Shown here one piece after another: positions 1 to 9,822 of a stretch of 64,000 nucleotides of DNA (its first letter is position 1; each line of letters starts with the position of its first letter). The DNA is taken from assembly GCA_036927565.1 (NCBI GenBank), contig JAYESD010000010.1, positions 115,970,866-116,034,865 on the forward strand, written 5' to 3'. Source of the DNA: Tuctoria greenei. Its lineage: Eukaryota; Streptophyta; Magnoliopsida; Poales; Poaceae. Both the position numbers and the translations under genes were made by a program. The notes beneath the pieces are model-generated. The model ran no database searches and was not told where the DNA came from. It saw only the letters and a list, made by a program, of their open reading frames with translations.

Positions 1-650
1 AGGGTCGTAGTGTAGATCTGCAAAAACTCGGCCGGGTTGATGCTCCCGTCGAACCTCTCTGGCATGTGTGGCTGGAACTTGCGTGGCCATGTCGCGAAGT
101 GGAGGTGCAGAGCCAACGTTGTGCAACCCCTGATGGGTTTCGTTGGAGAGGCGTACAGGGTAGCATACCCCAAGAGGGTCTACTGCACAACATGCGGAGC
201 CTGGGGAACCTGTGGTTGCGGCACTGGTTGTGCCATGCATTGCTGCAATGGTACCGGCTGCACCAAGTGCTGTTGTTGCATGTCCTGCTGAATCGAGTAC
301 TGCAGGGGGGCTGTCGAGCCTACATACTCCTGGTCAGGTGGTGGAGGGTTTACTTGCGGTGCACCTTGGACGGAGGACGACTCGTGAACAGGGCATTGAG
401 GGCCATATTCGCAGTCGAGGTTGCGCTGCCTCTCTTGCTGCCGCTCGATGATGACTCGACCATCCATGTGCGTTTGACGACGGTCAAACTCAGCCCTAAG
501 GTCCTGCGTGGGGAGCCGGCCGACGCTCTAGGCCTGGAGGAGCGGGAGTCGGTGGTGCGACGGTCGATGGACGGCGTTCGCGACAGCGACACGAGGCGCT
601 CTCCGGGCTTGCAGTCGGTGGCATCAGCGGGGCCAACTGAGTCGGTATGT
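1..650 (-). pseudogene. Element Z: gag N-terminal part of a Tat-like Ty3/gypsy element
   Basis: Read on the minus strand this follows the LTR and primer site at 842-2041. A Gln/Pro-rich stretch (467 down to 183) is followed by a block near 110-1 reading WPRKFQPHMPERFDG and then SINPAEFLQIY. That looks like the conserved start of the retrotransposon gag domain in Tat-type elements. An in-frame TAG at 180-182 separates the two parts, so this copy is broken. The rest of gag and all of pol lie left of the window. The Tat assignment rests on the gag motif and on the LTR and primer type shared with element B. The true start codon is not certain. Confidence 0.7.
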
Positions 651-820
651 GTCCCGACGTGCCGTCCTAGCTAGCTGTACCTTCACGGGGGCGTGATGGA
701 CCAGAGAGCGCCGCTCGAGCGACAGATCTGGTCACCGGACATCGGCCGCGGAAACCGCCTTCCACGGGACTGATGAACACCATGGTGGTGGAAACGCTAC
801 CACTTTTTTGAGCAAAAAAG

Positions 821-841
821 CCCCCTACATGGCGCGCCAAA
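821..841 (-). promoter_or_regulatory. Element Z primer binding site
   Basis: Directly next to the inner LTR end the minus strand reads TTTGGCGCGCCATGTAGGGG. Element B has the near-identical TTTGGCACACCAGGTAGGGG in the same position (33123-33144). The place and the TGG start fit a tRNA primer site for minus-strand DNA synthesis. I do not name the tRNA. Confidence 0.75.
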
Positions 842-2041
842 TGTCGAAGTGTTAGAGCGACACTTCGACCGGATCTGCTAAGGTGCAGCCCGCGGAGGTT
901 CTTTGTTCGGTAGGGCTTAGGCCTCAATCAAGTGTTCTAGCGGATGGAAGTATGAGACAGTGGTTTTTATGTAGTTCGGGCCGCAAGGAGCATAACACCC
1001 TACTCCACGATAGATGGTATTGCTAGTATGTGTGTGTGTGATGTTCAATGTGGGGATCCTTTGTATCGGTGGCGGTTTGGGCCTTTTATGGACAAGGTCG
1101 GACGCCTTACAAGTGGGGTCTTGGGGACTGACAGGTGGTCCTCGGTCGATCTTATTCTAAAGATATAAGGCTTCTTCTGTAAGCTTGCTCTGACCGGTGT
1201 CTTCAAGACTCGCCGTCTTGCCACGTGCGTTGTTAGTAGACCATGCGCCCATGCTGACATTAGCAGGGGATGTCTCGTCCAACTATCTCTGTTGCCGTAA
1301 GCTACCCAGTTGGCAGAGTGGGATAGGCCTGCGGCATCTTCATTGTGATGCGATTGGTTGCAGCGGTACCTGACATTAGGCGTGCACCGCGCCGTGCGTC
1401 TGGGGAAGTCGCGTATCTTCAATCCTTGACAGGGACAAGGCACACCGTCCTCTTAACTCCTGTGTCCCTCTGTCCATGGCAAGTGGTTGGACTATGTGAT
1501 AGCTTGGGAGCTCACCTCTACGGGGGAGGTCAGGTCCCGCCTTGCAAACCGTGGCAGCTCGGGAGCTCACCAATGTGGCAAAGGTCAGGTCCTGACTTGC
1601 AGGCTACATGGCGGCTCGGGAGCTCACCTCTGCGTGGAAGGCTAGGCCTCGTCCTCCTGGACACGTGTCGGTGTTGGGAGCTCACCTCCGCAGTGGAGAT
1701 TAGGTCCCGCCTTGCAGGACACGTGGCAGTGCTGGAGCCCACCCATTCAGGAGGTGGCCCGTCTTATGTCTCGGTCCATGTGGCAGCTCTAGAGCCCTGT
1801 CTCACAGGGAGGAGGGTCCTTACCTGCTGGACACATGGTTACCTGAGGGCTCGTCTCTGAAGGGGGTGTTGAGCTTCTCCTTCGGTTTTCTTGTGCAGAT
1901 ATCCTGGACCTCCCATCTGAGATTGATGGGTCCAGGTCTCTTGAACATGTGGCGCCATAAGACCCTGCCTCTGCTGGGAGGCGAGGTACCTAGGCGGATC
2001 TAGCCAGTGCGTGAGGGTACCCGGTATGCCGGGTCCTGACA
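842..2041 (-). mobile_element. Element Z 5' LTR (1200 bp)
   Basis: On the minus strand the LTR starts TGTCAGGACCCGGCATACC at 2041 and ends in CTTCGACA at 842, with TG and CA termini, followed by the primer site. Its inner half (842-1440) is clearly homologous to the two LTRs of element B. The outer half differs and holds a tandem repeat. The base duplication next to it would be ACGGC (2042-2046), but the partner is outside the window. Z is inserted in the coding remnant of element C0. Confidence 0.85.
1505..1860 (-). repeat. 58-bp tandem repeat inside the Z LTR
   Basis: About six diverged units of 56-58 bases, each with a GGGAGCTCACC core on the plus strand followed by a GGTCAGGTCC-type block and a GGACACGTGGCA-type block. 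The array sits in the outer (U3) part of the LTR, where such repeats may act on transcription. The open frame that runs through it (1345-1860 plus) is a by-product of the repeat. Confidence 0.75.
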
Positions 2042-2533
2042 ACGGCTATGCCTCCAACAACCTCCACGGTCCATGAGTACGAAGAGGAAGAGAACCCAAC
2101 GGGTGATGCACCTGGATAGACTCAACCCCCATCATATGAGACCTAAGGTCCATCTTGGCATGGATGGCCAGGCGCCACATGGGAGCAACCCCTATCCACT
2201 TCAAGCTCTAGCAGCTTGCCTCCATTGTCCATGAGAAGATGTCGTTCCTCTTCGGCTAGAAGTCATCATGACTATAGCCAAGGAATGACGGATCTCACTA
2301 GATGTATTGGATGAGCTTGAAGTGAGAATGGGTAACATCTACAACACTCTCCAAGGGCATGCCCAAGGTAGCTAAGACTGGCGACAACACATGGACGCTC
2401 AATTCATCAACCTCAACTTCACGCTACAACAACAACAAGCTGATCTCGCGGCATACTTCCGTCATCAAGGGTTCAACCCTCAATACAGAGGTGAGTGGAG
2501 AACAAGCTTGGGGGAGGACCCCCACTTGAGGTG
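2042..2533 (+). pseudogene. Element C0: C-terminal remnant of an extra ORF downstream of pol
   Basis: Frames near 2300-2530 read DELEVRMGNIYNTLQGHAQ, then QQQQADLAAYFRHQGFNP and a stop near 2533. The same C-terminus (LQQADLAAYFRHQGFNP) closes the gag-fusion frame of element F at 37163. In an Athila-like element with pol, this Gln-rich, coiled-coil-like segment would end an extra ORF between pol and the 3' LTR (inference). Several stops and frame changes make it non-coding. Its left side was cut by insertion of element Z. Confidence 0.6.
2504..2518 (+). promoter_or_regulatory. Internal polypurine tract-like site, element C0
   Basis: AAGCTTGGGGGAGGA overlaps the end of the remnant ORF. The same core is found 1.3 kb downstream directly before the LTR (3842-3856). 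A second, internal copy is also present in element F (about 37145-37157). Confidence 0.6.
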
Positions 2534-3841
2534 AATTGTATCAACCCCATTACATTTATTTTCCATTAGACCATCATTCACCTTGCATAAAAATAATAAT
2601 AGTAATAACAATAAAGTTTAGGATAGATTTGCTTTTCAATAAAATAAATGATGTGCGGTAAGAATGGTTTGGAATTCACATAGATGGAATGATGAATAGT
2701 TGCTCTGTTTTAATTTTCCTAAGTCCCTAGTTTACAACTTACTACTCTCCAACAAATTGCTCTCATTGGCTAAAATTTCTTTTGCCTTGATTTGGAAATT
2801 GTGGGTAGCAAAAGCTTAATCCATTCTAAGTTGTTGTGAGAGTTGATATAGTGATAGGGCTGCTATTCCTAGTTTGAAAGTGAAACTTAGATTTTCGGAG
2901 AAATTCTAAAAATATTTAAGTTACTATTATTTGATTGGAAATACCTACCAAAGCCATATGGTACATTACCTTGATAGACCTTATGGATATGCTACCTGTC
3001 TTCACATTGAGCTTTCTCAAACTAGTATAGACCTATGTGAGATTTCATTCATTACTTTTCGAATTGAAGACTTCACTTGCACATGCTATACTTCTACACT
3101 AGAAGTAAGCAAAATTCCACCATACCACGATTCCACAATAAAAATGGAAACTCCATATCATTCATGCTTAGTACTCTCTCCAAAATTCATTGCATAAAGA
3201 GGGAGTAGAAGACATGGCTACAAGAAAAAAAAAGAAAATGCATGCTTACATCATAAGCATGATAAAAAAGTAGCCATATTTCATCCCTGAAAAATAAGAG
3301 AGTCCACTCAAAAAGGAATCATTTGAAGATCCACATCCACTCCATTCCTTCACACATGCACAAGCCTTGAATCAAATTGTTTTGAATTGATTTCTCCTAA
3401 GGCTTACTCTTTTGACTTATCAATATTATATGTTCAAATATGCCTGTTATATTTCCTACCAAGCTCCACATACAAGCCTTATGTAGAGGTAGGATGAAAT
3501 TAGGCAAAATGCCTTGGTGAGGATATATTTCCAATACACACAAATGAGAGACTTGAGAGAATCAAATTGAGATACTTAAAATCTGAATTGAACTCTCCAG
3601 AATTTGAGTGGAACTTGATTCTAGGGAATGTGTGCTCCATTTGCTGTTCTATCTTTTAACCACCCAAGAACAGAAGATGGCACAAGCCCCATAATGATTT
3701 AAGATGGGTGAAGTACCATAACAATTTTTGCAATAGGTAGAGTATTTTGTTGTACACATGGTACTTTTGAAAAATAAAACATAGTAGCAACTCCTGATCA
3801 TCAACCTAAAGTCTTGACTTTGCTCGGGACGAGCAAAGGAT
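2534..3841 (+). other. Element C0: AT-rich non-coding 3' region
   Basis: About 1.3 kb between the last coding remnant and the 3' LTR, with no supportable gene. It is homologous over its length to 18270-19610 in D and 35785-37150 in F, both on the other strand. It includes a conserved hairpin at 3241-3261. The 88-codon frame at 2931-3197 is not kept in the other copies. Confidence 0.75.
3241..3261 (+). other. Conserved hairpin in the C0 3' region
   Basis: CATGCTTA, a five-base loop CATCA, then TAAGCATG form a perfect 8-bp stem. The same stem with loop TGATG/CATCA is at 18878-18898 (D) and 36406-36426 (F). Both arms and the loop are unchanged although the flanks have diverged. Confidence 0.65.
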
Positions 3842-3856
3842 AAGCTTGAGGGAGTT
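3842..3856 (+). promoter_or_regulatory. Polypurine tract of element C0
   Basis: AAGCTTGAGGGAGTT lies immediately before the LTR start at 3857. D and F have the matching AAGCTTGGGGGAGTT directly before their 3' LTRs. This is the expected plus-strand primer site. Confidence 0.85.
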
Positions 3857-5202
3857 TGTTGACAGCTGTTATATACCACTTTCACCCATCAATATAACTC
3901 GATTATGTGAAGGAAATATCATTTCTTGAACACATCACCTTTTAACCTATTTCCACTTGTCCTTGGAGAAAATAGTGCTTGCAGGGATTCTATACAGAAT
4001 TGAAATGAAACAAGGGGATGAATCCTATAAAATATCATTCCAGCCAATCAGGATATGTCACATGGCACCACATGGATCAAATGGCCCACAGACAGAAGTA
4101 TTTGAGGCCATCCAATGGTGTAGCACCCATATCATGGAATGAGACCCACCCCTCAGTCACCTGGAGGAAGAACTGGCCGTTTGGAGCCAGGACAAGGTCG
4201 GCCGACTAGGTCCTGGCACGAAACGCGGCCAAACGCCACGTGTTGGCTCCTCCTCGCTTGAAGAGGTCATAGGTGACTGATTTGCGCACTTTTGGTGGCA
4301 GGAACCGACCCTTCTCCAAGATATAAATAGGACCCCTCACTTCAACACACACCACTTGAGTATTCATCCATTGTATCCACTACTCTCCATAGGTTTAGAG
4401 TAGTACAGCCTGTAGAGAGGAGAGTTTCTAGTCCATAGTCCAAGTAGGAGAGGAGTAGAAGGAGTCTCTTCCCAGTTTTCAATTGGGAAAGGTATGTCTC
4501 CCATATTCCCATTTGTATTTGTGACTTTATTCTTAATAAAGATGTTATCTTTAGTCTTCCATTGTTCATATACTTGGATGAAGCGTTTCTTGTTTGATTA
4601 TGGATTCCATGTATGTGGTAGGAGTAGTATTTATGATTGTGCTTTACCATTCTCATATATCATCATAAACACTATAACCTCCACTATAGTCTAATTAGAC
4701 ATGATTATATTAACATGAATCACTTATGCTATGAATTAACATGGTTCAACGATGATTTAGTTCATTGTCTTAGCATGGCTTGTGCCTAGGCTCCTAAGGT
4801 AATTACTTAATATGCTAGCATGGTGCTAGGATAGAGAGAAGCGTTGAATGTCTCGTATGCCCATGAATTGAAGAGGTAGGCAGTAGGTGGTGACAGCCCT
4901 ATCTGTCCTTTGTATTCCTCCACGTTCAGCTATGCCACAGGCTCTTGGCGGGAGTCGTCCTAATATTGCTAGGGGTAAACCCGTGTCTGATGTGTTAATC
5001 TAGTTAGCATGAGAATTCATAATTAACATGATCATTAGTAACTAACTTAGCCTATGTATATGTACATTAGAAGCATTGTAGAAGTCTCTACCTAGTTCTT
5101 AGCCTAGTCTCTCTTTACCATATTTATCCCCTTAGTATAGAGTGCTCTTGTGTGTGTCACACTACCTCAATTACCCTTTATCCATCCTTGCTAGAACCCT
5201 AC
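3857..5202 (+). mobile_element. Element C0 3' LTR, truncated by insertion of element C
   Basis: Starts TGTTGACAGCTGTTATATACC after a polypurine tract and runs parallel to the next LTR (5203-6802). It stops after GAACCCTAC at 5202, where the neighbour continues for about 200 more bases. The simplest reading is that C inserted here in the same orientation, with CCTAC (5198-5202) as the target duplication. The distal piece would lie beyond the lost 3' end of C. A recombination origin of the tandem LTRs cannot be excluded. Confidence 0.8.
4322..4329 (+). promoter_or_regulatory. TATA box of C0 LTR
   Basis: TATAAATA, followed by GGACCCC and a CACACCACTTGAG block that is conserved in all LTRs of this family in the window. 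A GGTCGGCCGAC motif lies about 130 bases upstream. Confidence 0.75.
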
Positions 5203-5687
5203 TATTGACGGCTGTTATATACCAATTTCACCCATCAATATAACTCAATTATGTGAAGGAATTGTTATTTCTTGCACACATCACCTTTCTATTTAACCTA
5301 TTTCCACACTTCCTTGGAGAAAATGGTACATGCAGGAGTTTTATGTAGAAATGAAGTGAAACAAGGGGATGGATCCTATAAAATATCATTCCGGCCAATC
5401 AAGCGATGACATGTGGCACCACATGTCAAATGGCTGACAAACAGAAGTATCCAAGGCCATCCAACGGTGTAACACCCATATAAAGGAATGAGACCCATCT
5501 GGCAGAGACTTGTAGGAAGCACAACCCCAACGGGGCCAAGACCAAGTTGGCTGACCCCCCTAGTCGGTCGACTATGTCTTGGCACCGAACGTGGTCAAAC
5601 ACCACGTGTTGGCTCCTCCCAGCTTGAAGAGGTCATGGGTGACTGATTCGCACACTTTTGGTGACGGGAATTGACACTTCTCCAAGT

Positions 5688-5695
5688 TATAAATA
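5688..5695 (+). promoter_or_regulatory. TATA box of element C 5' LTR
   Basis: TATAAATA followed by GGACCCC, at the same LTR position as 4322-4329. Confidence 0.75.
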
Positions 5696-6751
5696 GGACC
5701 CCTCACCCCTCACTTCAGCACACACCACTTGAGTATTCTTCCTTTGTATCCACTACTCTCCATAGGTTTAGGAGAGCATAGGCTATAGAAAGGAGAGCCT
5801 CTAGTCCATAGTCCAAGTAGGAGAGGAGTAGAAGGAGTCTCTTCCCAATTGGGAAAGGTATGTCTCCCATATTCCTATTTGTATTTCTGATTTTATTCAT
5901 AATAAAGATGTTATCTTTAGTCTTCTATTGTTCATATACTTGGATGAAGCGTTTCTTGTTTGATTGTGGATTCCATGTATGTGTTAGGAATAATATTTAT
6001 GATTGTGCTATACCATTCTTATTACATCGTCATAAACACTATAAACCTCTACTATAGTCTAATTAGCTATGATATGAATATATTAATATGAATCACTTGT
6101 GCTATGAATTAACATTGGTTCAACGATGATTTAGTTCATTGCCTTAGGATGGCTTGTGGCTAGGCTCTTAAGGTAATTACTTAATATGCTAGAATGTTGC
6201 TAGGATAGAGAGTAGCGTTGAATGTCTCGTATGCCCACGGATTGAATGGGTAGGCAGTAGATGGTGACAGCCCTATCTGTCCTTTGTAATCCTTCACATT
6301 CGGCTATGCCACAAGCTCTTGGCGGGAGTCGCCTAGTGTTGCTAGGGGTAAACCCGTGCCCGATGTATTAATCCACTTAGCATGAAAATTCATAGTTGAT
6401 ATAATCATTAGTAACTAACTTAGTCTATGTATATGTACATTAGAGGCATAGTAGGAGTATCTACCTAACTCTTAGCCTAGTTCCTCTATTACCTCATTTA
6501 TCCCTTTAGGATAGGATGCTCTTGTGTGTGTCACACTACCTCAATTATCCTTTATCCATCCTTGCTAGAACCCTACCTAGGACAACCTAGCCTTCCCACA
6601 TGATGATTATTTTACTTTCGTCTAGCCTTCCTTTGGGAAAATATAAATGACACCCTTTGGGAATACTCTTCAAAGGGGAAACGCTACATCGATAGTTTCC
6701 GTGCACTTGTGGATGTTCATATGAGAATTAAAACCCACCAACAAACATTTC

Positions 6752-6769
6752 TGGTACCCCTGCTAGGGA
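6752..6769 (+). other. Primer-site-like copy inside the C LTR
   Basis: TGGTACCCCTGCTAGGGA, preceded by AACAAACATTTC, is a diverged copy of the real primer site and its lead-in at 6801-6828. D and F LTRs carry the equivalent, closer to consensus, at the same distance from the LTR end. Confidence 0.6.
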
Positions 6770-6810
6770 TGAATTGTTAGTAGTGCATAGGAAATATCAA
6801 CGAGCATTTC

Positions 6811-6828
6811 TGGTGCCGTTGCTGGGGA
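6811..6828 (+). promoter_or_regulatory. Element C primer binding site (tRNA-Asp type)
   Basis: TGGTGCCGTTGCTGGGGA differs by two bases from TGGCGCCGTTGCCGGGGA, the complement of the plant tRNA-Asp 3' end used by Athila-type elements. It lies eight bases (AGCATTTC) after the LTR end, as in D and F. Confidence 0.85.
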
Positions 6829-6934
6829 AGGTAGCCGAAGTATTACATGATTGAGTAAATAGGATAGGACCCTGGTAGGTTTTAGTAGGATGACCCTTCT
6901 TTCTTTTCGCATTCTATGTAAAAACAGGTAGTGT

Positions 6935-7679
6935 ATGTCTGGTTTCCGTTTGCCAGAAAACTTTGTTGAAGATACCGAATCCCTTATGAGAGATTGACCC
7001 TGTGTTGTTACTCCTCAAAAGCTTCGAGCAGCAAAGCAGACCAACACAACTGCACCAACAACCGAAATTCTAATGGCCCAGAAGACCCTTCGTGAGTTTT
7101 TGGCTCCCTCTGCTAACAATGTGCGTGTTGGGCCCACTATTAACACGGGAGATGTGAACTTCAAAATCAAGACTGGCCTTATCACTATGGTGCAAGCCAA
7201 CCAATTTCGTGGGAAGGCTAACGGGGATGCAAGTGCTCACTTGCAACAGTTCCTTGAGATCTGCAGTACTTTTAAGATTAAGGACGTATCCCATGATGTT
7301 GTCCGTCTTAGGCTGTTCCCATTCTCTATTCTTGGGAGAGCGAAATAGTGGTTCTACGCAAACCGAAGTGCTATAGATACTTGGGGAAATGTTCACGGCA
7401 TTCCTCGCCAAGTTTTTCCCATTGGGCAAGACCAATGCCTACGTGGAAGAATTTCTAGCTTCCAGCAAGATGCCAAGGAATCTATTCCCGAGGCTTGGGA
7501 AAGGCTTCAGGAGTACATCCTAGCCTGTCCTCACCATGGGATGGATGATTCGCTTATAATCCAAAACTTTTACAATGGGATGATCTCTTCCACCGTGACC
7601 ATGTTGATGCTGTTGCTGGAGGTGCCTTCTTCTCATTAACGGTGCCCAAAGCCAAGGATTTGATTGAGAAGATGGTGTA
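6935..7679 (+). pseudogene. Element C gag, first part (interrupted by element B)
   Basis: The start reads MSGFRLPENFVEDTESL, as in D (28977, minus) and F (38747, minus). The gag core near 7140-7560 includes STFKIKDVSHDVVRLRLFPF and later WERLQEYILA-type sequence. It is dead: TGA at 6995-6997 where D has an Arg codon, TAG at 7346-7348 before the WFY motif, and frame changes near 7390 and 7600. Translation homology stops at 7679 in GATGGTGTA, where B inserted. The reading continues at 33922. Confidence 0.8.
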
Positions 7680-7793
7680 TGTCGAAGTGTTAATGCTACA
7701 CTTCCCCCGGGTCTGCTAAGGAGCAGCCCGCAGAGGTTCTTGTTTAGTGGTGATTAGGCCTCAATCAAGTGTATGAGCGTGTGAGAGAGTGTG
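7680..7793 (-). mobile_element. Element B 3' LTR, left segment
   Basis: Starts TGTCGAAGTGTTAATGC, like the inner ends of the Z LTR (842) and the B 5' LTR (33145). It is cut at 7793 by element A; the rest resumes at 15429. Confidence 0.85.
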
Positions 7794-8661
7794 TGATGAG
7801 GACATCAACACCCTCGATACATCCACACCAACTCAGCTACCGGTTTCTGGTCCGATCACTCGCGCTCGTGCACGTCAACTAAACTATGAGGTGAACTCGT
7901 TCTTGGCCTTATGTCCATCTTATCTAGACCATGGAACTACGTGCTTTCTTGTTTTGCTTAGGAACAATGGAGAGGAGCCAATGGGAAGAGAATTCGCGCG
8001 GACGGGATTTGGACAGCAGAACAGCACCAACTTGTGACGGCCACCACGATTTCATACGGACTCCAATCTGGGCGTTCAAGTACTTCCTGGAAAGATTATC
8101 AAGTCTACTTTCAAACGGATCTGGCCTCATGTCCATATCTATTCGGAGTCGGCCGCAATAGTTATTTTAATACCAAGACCTTTTTCTGTCCAGGGTGCTG
8201 CATCACCAAAATTGGGCCCATGGCCCATGTATCGTTTGGAGTCCATTAGGGACTCGTGATTAGGGTTTCTCACGACCCTAGGAAGGTAATAAATAGTAGC
8301 AGCCGCCCTCATTAGCTGGTGGGTTTTGTTTATTCGTAAGTTAGCTTCTGCTGCTTCCTTGTACACGTGCGTGTCGACTAGATCGCCCGTCTACTTGTAT
8401 CCAGAACCCCACTTTAGATTGATTCAACAGATAAGTGCTTGTTCTTCTTGTTCTTGCGTGTTCTTCGATTGCTTGCAGGAACAAAGGCCCTCGTGGTCAG
8501 GTTGATTGTGCGCCAGCAAGATCAATACAACTTCGGAGTCGGTGTACCGATCGCTAAGGCGCATCGTCTTGGGAACGGTGTAGTCGGATCGCCAACGTCT
8601 TCTCCTCCACAAATCGAACCCTCCTATTCTCATCGAAAGATCAGGAACCAAGATCCTATCA
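7794..8661 (+). mobile_element. Element A 5' LTR (868 bp)
   Basis: Starts TGATGAGGACATCAACACC and ends AAGATCCTATCA. The first 240 bases repeat the C-terminal coding part found in the 3' LTR. A TATA-like TAATAAATA is at 8287-8295, a plausible promoter. Confidence 0.92.
8287..8295 (+). promoter_or_regulatory. TATA-like element in the A 5' LTR
   Basis: TAATAAATA followed by GTAGCAGCCGCC. It is unchanged in all LTRs of this family here, including the solo LTR and the minus-strand copies. Confidence 0.5.
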
Positions 8662-8663
8662 AG

Positions 8664-8680
8664 TGGTAATCAGAGCAAGG
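8664..8680 (+). promoter_or_regulatory. Element A primer binding site (tRNA-Met type)
   Basis: TGGTAATCAGAGCAAGG two bases after the LTR. It matches the common plant site TGGTATCAGAGC except for one extra A. Element E has the same extra A at 27394-27410, so it is a family feature. Confidence 0.85.
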
Positions 8681-8929
8681 TTAATCGGTGAGAGTGCTAC
8701 CATTACTTTTCTTTCCGCTGTTATCATCCTATAGTCCAGAAAAAGCCCAAAAAAATACCAGATCTGTTTTTTTTCATTATTCCTAGACCATTGTGCCTTT
8801 TACTTTCTCTACTTAGTCAAGACTTGTTGAGTTCATGGTTGCTTTGACGAGTCAAGTTGCTGGTCTTTAGTTTTGCACCACTAGAGTTTCGAGTTCGTGT
8901 CACATTCGGTCACCTAGTTCGAGTCAGAT

Positions 8930-9220
8930 TCGTAGTTCAAGTTTGAGTCGGATTACTAGTTTGAGTTTGAATCAGATTGCTACTTCGAGTTTGAGTCGGA
9001 TTACTAGTTCGAGTTTGAGTCGGATTACAAGTTCAACTCATATTTCTACTTTGAGTTTGAGTCGGATTGCTAGTTCGAGTTTGAGTCAGATTACAAGTTC
9101 AAATCAGATTGCTACTTCGAGTTTGAGTCGGATTGCTAGTTCGAGTTTGAGTCTGATTACTAGTTCAAGTTCGAATCAGATTGCTACTTCGAGTTTGAGT
9201 CAGATTAGTAATTTGAGTTT
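8930..9220 (+). repeat. 24-bp leader repeat with an open Ser/Leu/Ile frame
   Basis: Units of about 24 bases with AGTTTGAGTCGGATTAC-type cores. Because the unit is a multiple of three, one frame stays open (8943-9338) and would read as repeated SLSRITSS. The frame is also open in E (26670-27131) and H (63386-63847). I see no signal peptide or known domain, so a protein product is unproven. Confidence 0.75.
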
Positions 9221-9229
9221 GACAACAAG

Positions 9230-9376
9230 AAAAAGGCAAGTGCAAAATCAAAAGCCGCACAAAAGTCACAAGCAATTAGAGAAGAAAAAAAAAGGCAAGT
9301 GCAAAATCAAAAGCCGCACAAAAGCCACAAGCAATTAGAGAAGAAAAAAAGGCAAGTGCAAGATCAAAAGCCGCAT
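9230..9376 (+). repeat. 54-bp leader repeat, element A
   Basis: Two full units and one partial unit of GGCAAGTGCAAAATCAAAAG with CCGCACAAAAG and CAATTAGAGAAG blocks. The A-run between units varies in length. E and H carry the same array (about 26699-26845 and 63416-63558). Confidence 0.8.
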
Positions 9377-9822
9377 GTGCAAATTTTGTTCTAGGGTCTC
9401 CTGATTCCATCTAGAGAGAGATTGGGTGACCACCCCAACAAAAAAAAACGAAAAAAAAATAAAAAAAATCAGATTGTTGTTTGGGGTGTTTTTGGTGACG
9501 ACATTGGTGTCTCGGCTCGTGTCTCTAGTACGGTCTAGACTAAGATCAGCACAGTACTGTCGTAGAATATTTATTCAGCTTGTTGTGATTAACGTGGTGA
9601 AAGTTTGCTCCTTGTGCTAGTTCAGCCACCTAAAGCCATAGATTGACACCTGCTCTTGAAGTTGTTCATTACTTGCTGGTTGCCATCACCTTCTTGCTAA
9701 GCTTTGTAAGAACAGGTAAGAGCTTGATTGAACAGGTTGAGAGTGAGTGAGTTATCTACACCAGCACCTTTGTAGCTAGGGATAACGTTACCCTTTCATA
9801 TTGGACTTTTTTTCTACTAACC

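Larger units (their letters stand above)
5203..6802 (+). mobile_element. Element C 5' LTR (1600 bp, Athila-like)
   Basis: Begins TATTGACGGCTGTTATA (family consensus TGTTGACGGCT, so one end base has mutated) and ends AAATATCAACG at 6802 (consensus CAACA). It is followed eight bases later by a tRNA-Asp-type primer site. The last 60 bases of the LTR contain a second, degraded primer-site copy. The LTR is homologous along its length to the LTRs of D and F. Confidence 0.8.
8681..9822 (+). other. Element A leader between primer site and gag
   Basis: About 1.1 kb of untranslated leader. It holds a 24-bp repeat array (about 8930-9220) and a 54-bp repeat array (about 9230-9376), followed by an A-rich run and about 450 bases without a recognisable feature. 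The same layout is in E (26249-27393, reversed) and H (62969-64000, reversed). Confidence 0.8.

Noticed and set aside
1345..1860. 171-codon frame in the Z LTR
   Set aside because: It is created by the 58-bp LTR repeat; there is no homology to anything I recognise.
8424..8669. 75-82-codon frames on both strands at the LTR end in every CRM-like LTR
   Set aside because: They lie in the transcribed, non-coding end of the LTR and differ between copies without codon bias; probably chance.
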